Shown piece by piece: positions 1-4,999 of a stretch of DNA of 11,495 nucleotides. The position numbers and the translations under genes are program-made. Below the pieces are notes generated by a model that did no database searches, was not told the origin of the DNA, and saw nothing but the letters and a program-made list of their open reading frames with translations. The stretch lies in the NCBI GenBank assembly GCA_964228555.1, contig CAXQZU010000015.1, forward strand, positions 1 to 11,495, read 5' to 3'. Origin of the DNA: CAXQZU01 sp964228555. GTDB lineage: Bacteria > Planctomycetota > PLA2 > JAEUHO01. Within the stretch, counting starts at the first letter, position 1. The number at the start of each line of letters is the position of its first letter.

Positions 1-464
1 TCAACCGGCCGTCCACGATCACGGCCAGCGTGGGCATCGTCGACCTGCTGCCCACCCTGCTCGCGCGCGTCGGCGCCCCCGTGCCTGCTGCGCTCGACGG
101 CGTGTCACTGCTGGACGTCGTGGCCCGTCCCGGCGCGGGGCACCCCGTGGTGTCGGAGGTGCGACGCACCTCGCTGCACACGGGCGGCCTCGCAGAGGCC
201 GAGTGCCTCGCGGTGCGCAGCGGCACCTGGAAGTGGGTGGCCACGTGGGACCGCATGGCGCAGCGCATCGAGGAGTCCTGCTACGACCTGCTGGCGGATC
301 CCCACGAGCGCACCGACCTCCTGCCCGCGCGCGCCCAGCAGCCGCGCGCGCCGGACCGCGCCGCCTGCGAGGCCAGCGAGCGCGCGCGGGCGCGCTTGCG
401 CGAGCGGGTCCCGGCAGGCACGCCAGGGTTCCCCGCGGCGCAGGCCTGCGACAGCGCCCGCTGA
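1..464 (+). CDS. Sulfatase-like hydrolase, C-terminal part (5' end outside the window)
   Basis: The reading frame is open from base 3 to a TGA at 462-464, so this is the last ~153 codons of a longer gene. The visible protein contains the C-terminal half of the alkaline-phosphatase/sulfatase superfamily fold: the segment VGIVDLLPTLLARVGAPVP (from base 30) corresponds to the usual 'DLLPTLLDLAG' helix, and TWKWVATWD followed by CYDLLADPHERTDL matches the family's closing 'WKYI...LYDLxxDPxExxNL' strand pair. The catalytic N-terminal half, with nucleophile and metal ligands, is not in the window, so activity cannot be judged. It lines up closely with the end of the next gene (570-2171), including the EVR...H(D)TGG segment and a tail with a late Cys, so the two are tandem paralogues. 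A GTG at base 30 could be read as a start, but sequence similarity runs upstream of it, so the gene is truncated by the window edge. Substrate (sulfate or phosphate ester, probably of a glycan) is unknown. Confidence 0.85.
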   Translation, partial: NRPSTITASVGIVDLLPTLLARVGAPVPAALDGVSLLDVVARPGAGHPVVSEVRRTSLHTGGLAEAECLAVRSGTWKWVATWDRMAQRIEESCYDLLADPHERTDLLPARAQQPRAPDRAACEASERARARLRERVPAGTPGFPAAQACDSAR

Positions 465-471
465 CCCCTGC

Positions 472-510
472 GGGACCTTTGTCCCTCGCGCGGAAAGCAG
501 GTTTCCACGC
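472..510 (+). terminator. Two consecutive GC-rich hairpins after the sulfatase stop (possible terminator)
   Basis: Eight bases after the stop at 464, GGGAC (472-476) pairs with GTCCC (481-485) around a CTTT loop. Immediately after it, GCG-c-GGAAA (488-496) pairs with TTTCC-a-CGC (502-510), eight pairs with one mismatch around a five-base loop. Neither is followed by a T-run, so they are not classic intrinsic terminators. They could end transcription of the upstream gene in a high-GC genome or block 3' decay. Function is inferred from position only. Confidence 0.35.
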
Positions 511-516
511 CCGCTC

Positions 517-537
517 GGCACGCGTGCTTCGCGTGCC
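517..537. promoter_or_regulatory. Perfect 8-bp dyad GGCACGCG/CGCGTGCC, possible operator
   Basis: GGCACGCG (517-524) and CGCGTGCC (530-537) form a perfect inverted repeat around TGCTT. It ends 20 nt before the -10-like element at 558. An almost identical arrangement, GGCACGCG-N6-GCGTGC, occurs at 7698-7717 and ends 19 nt before the argG -10 element. The conserved placement argues for a DNA-binding site for a shared regulator rather than an RNA hairpin, but an upstream terminator hairpin is also possible. Confidence 0.4.
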
Positions 538-557
538 ACGCGCGCCGCACGCAAGCG

Positions 558-563
558 TAGAAC
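558..563 (+). promoter_or_regulatory. Putative -10 element TAGAAC, leaderless start for the second sulfatase
   Basis: TAGAAC lies exactly 6 nt before the GTG at 570, the same spacing as TAGGCT before elaA and lipB in this window. That spacing would put the transcription start at or next to the start codon, and there is no Shine-Dalgarno sequence. The last base departs from the TAnnnT pattern, so this is the weakest member of the set. No -35 box is recognisable. Confidence 0.4.
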
Positions 564-569
564 AGAGTC

Positions 570-2171
570 GTGCTCCTGCACGTGCGCGCCCTGCCCGCGA
601 TCCTTGCCACGCTCGCGCTGGCCGCGTTGGCGTGCTGCGGGCGCGCGCCCGAGGTGCCTGCAGCACGCGCGCCGCACCTCGCCCGCGAGGTCCGCACGCA
701 CGCGGGCGCGCGGCGCGCCGGGCCCTCACCCGACGTCGTGGTGGTGCTGCTGGACGCGTTGCGCGCCGACGCCGTGGATGCCGACGAGAGCGAGGCGGTC
801 GCCATGCCCTGGCTCTCGCGGCTGGCCCGCGCCGGCACCTGCTTCACGCAGGCCAGCGCCAGTGCGCCGCGCTCGCTGCCCTCGCTGGGCAGCGTGCTGA
901 CCGGGCTGCTGCCAGACGAGCACGGCCTCACGGGGGTGGACGCGCCGCGCGCGCCGCTGGCCGGGGTGGCGACATGGGCGCGCGTGATGGCCGAGGAGCT
1001 TGGCTACCACACGGCCGCCGTGATGGGCGACCTGCCCTCCAGCGTGTCCACGGCGCTGTCCGCGGGCTTTGCCCATGTCGAGCGCAACGTGTCGCTGGCC
1101 CAGCCGCAGGCGGCACTCGACCGCGTGGCGCTGTCCTGCCCCCCGGGGAAGCCTCGCTTCCTCGTGGTGCACGCCGACGCCGCCGCCGCGCCCTACGGGC
1201 GTGCCGTGGCGACGCCCGCCGACGCCCTCCTGCATGCCCGCGCGGCCCTGGAGCGCCTCGCTGCGGACGCCCCCGTGCGCGAGCTCGTGCTGCGGCGGGC
1301 AAGCGACGCCGCGCAGGCCGCCCTGCTGGCCTCGCACCCGGTACACGGCCGCCGCGAGGCCGAGGTGGCCCGCTACCTCTGGGACGGCCTCGCCACCGAC
1401 CCGGATGCGGGCGCAGCCGATCGCATGGCTCGTGAGCTGGAGGGTGCCTACCGTGCCGGGCTGGCGCAGGTGGACCTTGCGCTGGAGCAGCTCGTGGGCG
1501 GCTTGCGCCAGCGTGGCCTGCTGGACGGCGCGCTGCTCATCGTGGCAGGCACGCACGGCGAGGCCCTCGGCGAGCACGGCATGCTGCACCATGGACGGGC
1601 GCTCCATGAGGAGGTGCTGCGCGTGCCATTGGTCGTGCAAGGCCCGGCGCCCTTCGACCGGCCACGCGCGGTGCACTTCTCCGTGGGCATGCGCGACCTC
1701 TTCCCCAGCGTGCTGGAGTGGCTGGGAGCTCCCCTGCCCATCGACCTCGAGGGCCGTTCGTGGCTGGCACGCCTCGCAGGCGACGCAGGCCCCGGACTGC
1801 CCGTGGAGGCCCAGGAGGTCCGCACGCACCACGACACCGGGGGTCGCTCGCATGCCCTCGCCTGCTCCGTGCGCAATGCGCACTGGAAGTACGTGGGCAC
1901 CTACGACCTCGCGCAAGGCACGCTCGTGGAGCAGGCCTACGACCTGCGCGCCGACCCGCAGGGCCTGCGCAACCTCGCCTCCGCCTCCGACGGCATGGTG
2001 CGGGACCTGCCCTTCGACCCGCCCTTCTGCCGCGCCGTCGAGCGGGCTCGCGACCGCCTGTGGGCCGGCGCCACGCAGGCCGCGTGGAGCCAGGCGCAGG
2101 GCTACAGCACGGGCCGTGCGCGCCTGCTGGACCCGCGTCCGGCAGCGCCCTGCGACACCTTGCCCCGCTGA
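570..2171 (+). CDS. Exported sulfatase/alkaline-phosphatase-superfamily protein with an altered metal site
   Basis: This 533-residue protein starts at a GTG (570; an in-frame GTG at 582 is an alternative). Residues 7-22 are a hydrophobic export signal ending in ALA-C22, an imperfect lipobox, so it may be a lipoprotein. The core follows the sulfatase fold: VVVVLLD62ALRAD carries the first metal ligand; RS102LPSLGSVLTGLLPDEHG is the nucleophile region; PYG near residue 210 matches the 'DPHAPY' stretch; a THGEALGEHGMLHHG block starts at residue 328; and WKYVGTYD with AYDLRADP closes the fold. The nucleophile position is Ser rather than the CxPxR signature of formylglycine sulfatases, as in many Ser/Thr-type relatives. 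In the normally invariant 'SDHGE' motif the metal-binding Asp is Thr328, so the enzyme may be inactive, altered in metal use, or acting on another ester. It lies downstream of its paralogue but after hairpins and its own promoter-like element. Superfamily assignment is firm; substrate is unknown. Confidence 0.87.
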   Translation: MLLHVRALPAILATLALAALACCGRAPEVPAARAPHLAREVRTHAGARRAGPSPDVVVVLLDALRADAVDADESEAVAMPWLSRLARAGTCFTQASASAPRSLPSLGSVLTGLLPDEHGLTGVDAPRAPLAGVATWARVMAEELGYHTAAVMGDLPSSVSTALSAGFAHVERNVSLAQPQAALDRVALSCPPGKPRFLVVHADAAAAPYGRAVATPADALLHARAALERLAADAPVRELVLRRASDAAQAALLASHPVHGRREAEVARYLWDGLATDPDAGAADRMARELEGAYRAGLAQVDLALEQLVGGLRQRGLLDGALLIVAGTHGEALGEHGMLHHGRALHEEVLRVPLVVQGPAPFDRPRAVHFSVGMRDLFPSVLEWLGAPLPIDLEGRSWLARLAGDAGPGLPVEAQEVRTHHDTGGRSHALACSVRNAHWKYVGTYDLAQGTLVEQAYDLRADPQGLRNLASASDGMVRDLPFDPPFCRAVERARDRLWAGATQAAWSQAQGYSTGRARLLDPRPAAPCDTLPR

Positions 2172-2248
2172 GGGGCGCGCCGGGCCGCGACACGACCGCG
2201 CCGCAAGCAGGCCTCGCCACCCGCGTCACGGCGTGCTTCCATCGCGGG

Positions 2249-2674
2249 ATGGACCCCGCCGAGGCCGACGCCCTGTTCGACCGTGCCGTGACGCTGTGGA
2301 ACGCGCGCGACTTCCACGCGGCCCACGAGGACTGGGAGACGCTGTGGAACGAGGAAGAAGGCGTGCGGCGCGACTGGCTGCAGGGCCTGATCCAGTACGC
2401 CGCGGCCCTGTTCCACGCCGACCGCGGCTTCCATGCCAGCGGCTTCGTCAAGCTGATGCGCTCTGCCCGGGCACGCGTGGCGGAGCATGACGCCTCGGGC
2501 GAGCGCATCCGCTTCGACCTGCTGGCCCGCGACCTCGAGCCCTGGCACCAGCACGCCGCGGCCGTGGAAGCGGGCGCCGACCTCGTGCGCGCCCAGCCGC
2601 CGTGGCCCCAGATCCGCTGGCGCGAGGGCGTGGTGCCCGCCCCGGCGCCGCCCGCGCCCGAGGACGAGGACTAG
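2249..2674 (+). CDS. DUF309 family protein
   Basis: A 141-residue acidic-tailed protein with the hallmarks of DUF309 (PF03745): LFDRAVTLWNARDFHAAHEDWETLW (residues 9-33, with the HEDWE core at 26-30), then WLQGLIQYAAALFH (43-56) and a GFVKLMRSARA helix (65-75). DUF309 proteins are small helical-bundle proteins of unknown biochemical role, and the family's typical length is similar. The ATG at 2249 was chosen because the family motif begins a few residues later and the upstream in-frame stretch is unlike the family; GCGGGA just before it is a weak ribosome site. The 77 bases after the sulfatase stop contain only GC-rich sequence with no clear promoter, so it may be read through from the sulfatase. 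Its stop codon is shared with the convergent elaA gene. The proline/acidic end (PAPAPPAPEDED) looks disordered. Family call firm; function unknown. Confidence 0.88.
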   Translation: MDPAEADALFDRAVTLWNARDFHAAHEDWETLWNEEEGVRRDWLQGLIQYAAALFHADRGFHASGFVKLMRSARARVAEHDASGERIRFDLLARDLEPWHQHAAAVEAGADLVRAQPPWPQIRWREGVVPAPAPPAPEDED

Positions 2675-3108
2675 CCCCGCCTGCCGAGGCGCTGGTGCGG
2701 GATGCCGCACTCGTCGTAGCCGTCGCCCTCCGGCACCCAGCCCAGCCGCCGGTACCAGCCCACGAGGTGGGCCTGCGCGCTCATCACGGCCGGTCGGTGG
2801 CCCAGCACCTCGTGCACGTAGCCCATCAGCGCCGTGCCCACGCCGCCGCGCTGCAAGGGCACCGCCACGGCCACCCGGCCCACCTTGACCGGGTCCGAGC
2901 CGAGGAACAGGCGCGCCGTGGCCACCAGCCCGCCCCCCGCCGCCCGGGCGAGCACGTGGTGCGCCTGCGGGTCCAGCCCATCGAACTCAGCCTCGGCCGT
3001 GATGCGCTGCCCGACCACGAACACCTCCTCGCGCAGGCGCACGAGGTCATGCAGTTCCTGCAGCGAGAGCGCCCCGAAGGGCCGCAGCGTGAAGGCGAGG
3101 GGCGGCAT
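2671..3108 (-). CDS. elaA: ElaA-type GNAT N-acetyltransferase
   Basis: This 145-residue protein aligns along its whole length with E. coli ElaA, a small GNAT-fold protein whose physiological substrate is not established. Visible landmarks are LHDLVRLREEVFVVGQ (19-34; ElaA has LYALLQLRCAVFVVEQ), a DGLDPQAHHVLA segment (43-54), VGRVAV followed by the acetyl-CoA-binding loop Q86-R-G-G-V-G91, and the ElaA signature AQAHLVGWYRRLGWVPE (111-127) with DECGIPH (132-138). The ATG at 3108 gives the family's normal length. A TAGGCT element lies 6 nt upstream and there is no Shine-Dalgarno sequence, so the mRNA is probably leaderless. It is transcribed divergently from the aldolase gene and converges on the DUF309 gene, the two stops overlapping in CTAG (2671-2674). 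Family assignment is strong; substrate unknown. Confidence 0.9.
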   Translation of the reverse strand: MPPLAFTLRPFGALSLQELHDLVRLREEVFVVGQRITAEAEFDGLDPQAHHVLARAAGGGLVATARLFLGSDPVKVGRVAVAVPLQRGGVGTALMGYVHEVLGHRPAVMSAQAHLVGWYRRLGWVPEGDGYDECGIPHQRLGRRG

Positions 3109-3114
3109 GCCCCA

Positions 3115-3120
3115 AGCCTA
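3115..3120 (-). promoter_or_regulatory. -10 element TAGGCT for elaA (leaderless)
   Basis: Read on the minus strand, TAGGCT is followed by exactly six bases (TGGGGC) and then the elaA ATG. A -10 hexamer at this distance puts the transcription start on the A of the ATG. The same hexamer and spacing recur before lipB (10256-10261). TA-containing hexamers are rare in this GC-rich DNA. No -35 box is recognisable; the expected -35 zone overlaps that of the divergent aldolase promoter. Confidence 0.6.
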
Positions 3121-3159
3121 CCGTCGGCCCCGGCGCTGCCGTGCGGCGGCACCCTGCCG

Positions 3160-3165
3160 TAGGCT
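3160..3165 (+). promoter_or_regulatory. -10 element TAGGCT for the aldolase gene
   Basis: TAGGCT lies 25 nt before the aldolase ATG, so transcription would start near 3172 and leave a leader of about 19 nt containing GGGAG (3180-3184), a Shine-Dalgarno sequence 6 nt from the ATG. With the elaA element it forms a 7-bp inverted repeat (AGCCTAC 3115-3121 / GTAGGCT 3159-3165), which is simply two back-to-back -10 elements. A small dyad TGCCG-N5-CGGCA (3137-3151) lies midway. Confidence 0.6.
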
Positions 3166-3190
3166 GGCCGCCCTCCGACGGGAGTCCCGC

Positions 3191-4216
3191 ATGTCGACCC
3201 AGCACGAGCTCGAGCGCACGATCCAGCAGATCCTCCAGCCCGGCCGCGGCATCCTGGCCGCCGACGAGAGCACCGGGACCATCGGCAAGCGCTTCGCGTC
3301 CGTGGGCGTGGAGAACACCGAGGAGCACCGCCGCGCCTACCGCGACCTGCTGTTCAGCGCGCCCGGCATGAGCGCCACGATCTCGGGCGTGATCATGTAC
3401 GAGGAGACCCTGGGCCAGCAGAGCGCCGACGGCACGCCCTTCCCGGTGATGCTCGAGCGCATGGGCACGGTGCCCGGCATCAAGGTGGACAAGGGCACCG
3501 TGGCCCTGCCCGGGGCCGCGGCGGGCGAGCTGGTCACGACGGGCCTGGACGGCCTGCCCGAGCGCGTGGCGGCCTTCCGGGCCCGGGGCGCGCGCTTCGC
3601 CAAGTGGCGCGCCGTGATCGACATCGGCAGCGGCAAGCCCACGGAGGCCTGCATCCAGGCCAATGCGCACGCCCTCGCGCGCTACGCGGGCATCTGCACC
3701 GCCGCGGGCGTGGTCCCGATCGTGGAGCCCGAGGTGCTCATGGACGGCGAGCACGGCCTCGCGCGCTGCGGCGAGGTCACGGAAGCCGTGCTGCACGCCG
3801 TCTTCCACGCACTGCGCCAGCAGCGCGTGGCCCTCGAGCACATCCTGCTCAAGCCCAACATGGTGATCGCCGGCGCCAAGTGCCCGCAGCAGGCCGGGCC
3901 CGCCGAGGTGGCCGCCGCCACGCTGGCCTGCTTCCGCCGCGTCGTGCCCGCGGCCGTGCCGGGCATCGTGTTCCTCTCGGGCGGGCAGGGCGACGTGCAG
4001 GCCACCGAGAACCTCGCGGCCATCCGCGGGCTGGGTCGCGCGCCGTGGGTGTTCTCCTTCTCCTACGGGCGCGCGCTCCAGTCGCCGGCCCTCAAGGGCT
4101 GGGCGGGCAAGGCCGGGCAGGTGGCCGCAGCGCAGCAGGCCTTCCTCCACCGCGCCCGCATGAACGGCGCCGCAGCGGCCGGGACGTGGACGCCGGCGTC
4201 CGAGAAGCGCGCCTAG
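3191..4216 (+). CDS. Fructose-bisphosphate aldolase, class I
   Basis: The protein (341 residues) cleaves fructose 1,6-bisphosphate to glyceraldehyde 3-phosphate and dihydroxyacetone phosphate through a Schiff-base lysine, in glycolysis and gluconeogenesis. It looks like the animal/plant-type class I enzyme: GRGILAADES with D25, IKVDKG with K98, ARFAKWR with K138, PIVEPEV with E179 and E181, the Schiff-base lysine K221 in ILLKPNMV, and the phosphate-binding FLSGGQ (261-266). These match rabbit D33, K107, K146, E187/E189 and K229. The C terminus ends in PASEKRA without the terminal tyrosine of the animal enzyme, so its substrate closure must differ or be absent. The start is supported by GGGAG 6 nt upstream. 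The next gene begins 4 nt after its stop, implying cotranscription. Most bacteria rely on class II aldolase; this type occurs in scattered lineages. Confidence 0.96.
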   Translation: MSTQHELERTIQQILQPGRGILAADESTGTIGKRFASVGVENTEEHRRAYRDLLFSAPGMSATISGVIMYEETLGQQSADGTPFPVMLERMGTVPGIKVDKGTVALPGAAAGELVTTGLDGLPERVAAFRARGARFAKWRAVIDIGSGKPTEACIQANAHALARYAGICTAAGVVPIVEPEVLMDGEHGLARCGEVTEAVLHAVFHALRQQRVALEHILLKPNMVIAGAKCPQQAGPAEVAAATLACFRRVVPAAVPGIVFLSGGQGDVQATENLAAIRGLGRAPWVFSFSYGRALQSPALKGWAGKAGQVAAAQQAFLHRARMNGAAAAGTWTPASEKRA

Positions 4217-4220
4217 GCCC

Positions 4221-4958
4221 GTGGCCGACCCCTTCATCACCCTCGTGCGCGAGCTGCGCGCCGAGGTGGCCACGGTCCTGCGCGAGGCGCGTCGCGCCGG
4301 CAGCGGCAGCCTGCCGGCAGCCAAGGCCGTGCAGCGGGCGCTGAAGGCTACCGCCGGCCGCTGGCCCGGGGCCGCGCGCTGGGCCTGCACGTCCGGCTGC
4401 GCGTGGTGCTGCCACAACGCGGTGAGCGTGTCCGCCCCGGAGGCCTTCCGCCTCGCGCGCGAGGTGCGCACGTGGCCCGCGGCACGCCGCGAGGCCCTCG
4501 AGCGCCTGCTGGAGGAGCGCGCACCCCACCTCGCGAGCCTGGCGCTGGACCAGCAGGCGCAGGAGCGCACGCGCTGCGCGCTGCTGGGCGAGGACGGCGC
4601 CTGCGGGGCCTACGACGCACGCCCGCTGCCCTGCATCGGGATGGTGTCGCTGGACGCGAAGGCCTGCGAGCAGGTCTCGCGCGCCCCCGGCGGCAGCACG
4701 AAGATCCCCGTGGACCGCACCTGGTTCAGCATCTCGGGCGCCCACAACCTCGCCCTGCGGCTGGGCTCGCGTGACGCGGGCCTCTCCTTCGTGCGCTACG
4801 AGCTGCACGACGCGTTGCGCGTGGCGCTGGGCCAGCCGGACGCCGAGCGCCGCTGGCTGGCGGGCGAGGATCCCTTCTCCGCCTGCCGCCCCGACCCCAC
4901 CTGCGTCCAGCCCGACGCGCTGGCGGAGCTCGAGCACCTCGACCGCCTCACGCGCTAG
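4221..4958 (+). CDS. YkgJ-like cysteine-cluster protein
   Basis: A 245-residue protein starting at GTG, 4 nt after the aldolase stop, so probably translated by coupling. It carries the cysteine pattern of the YkgJ/UPF0153 family (PF03692, putative zinc- or iron-binding): C56-TSG-C60-AW-C63-C64, then C119-ALLGEDGA-C128-GAYDARPLP-C138, with C149 close after. The 'RPxxC' element is typical of the family. The first cluster is spaced as Cx3Cx2CC. Two more cysteines, C222 and C228, lie in a C-terminal CRPDPTC segment that may be an extra site. An N-terminal helical region (1-50) precedes the clusters. The biochemical role of the family is not established; some members have been linked to metal chelation or redox, and operon position with aldolase does not reveal a role. 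There is no signal peptide, so it is cytoplasmic. Confidence 0.8.
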   Translation: MADPFITLVRELRAEVATVLREARRAGSGSLPAAKAVQRALKATAGRWPGAARWACTSGCAWCCHNAVSVSAPEAFRLAREVRTWPAARREALERLLEERAPHLASLALDQQAQERTRCALLGEDGACGAYDARPLPCIGMVSLDAKACEQVSRAPGGSTKIPVDRTWFSISGAHNLALRLGSRDAGLSFVRYELHDALRVALGQPDAERRWLAGEDPFSACRPDPTCVQPDALAELEHLDRLTR

Positions 4959-4980
4959 CCCGCGCGCGGCCGGCGGCGGG
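4959..4980. terminator. Short GC hairpin between convergent genes
   Basis: CCCGC (4959-4963), directly after the YkgJ-like stop, pairs with GCGGG (4976-4980). The 41 nt between this gene and the convergent M60 peptidase gene (stop at 5000) is the only place where both transcripts could end. There is no T-run and the stem is short, so this is a weak call resting mainly on position. Confidence 0.25.
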
Positions 4981-4999
4981 ATCCCCAGTCGATCGCCCG

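Noticed and set aside
203..1435. Frame bridging the two sulfatase genes, possibly a frameshifted single gene
   Set aside because: Each sulfatase has its own complete C-terminal signature and the second has its own export signal, so they are two genes.
2237..2242. TTCCAT six bases before the DUF309 ATG as a leaderless -10 element
   Set aside because: Spacing fits but the sequence lacks the TAG core, so I did not count it.
4214..4219. TAGGCC just before the GTG of the YkgJ-like gene as a promoter
   Set aside because: It is formed by the aldolase stop codon and is only 1 nt from the start, so it does not fit the 6-nt rule; readthrough from aldolase is simpler.
3047..4570. Long open frame of 507 codons on the minus strand opposite the aldolase gene
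   Set aside because: It is a compositional shadow: the aldolase on the other strand has all catalytic motifs, while this frame is Ala/Gly/Arg/His-rich with no recognisable motif.
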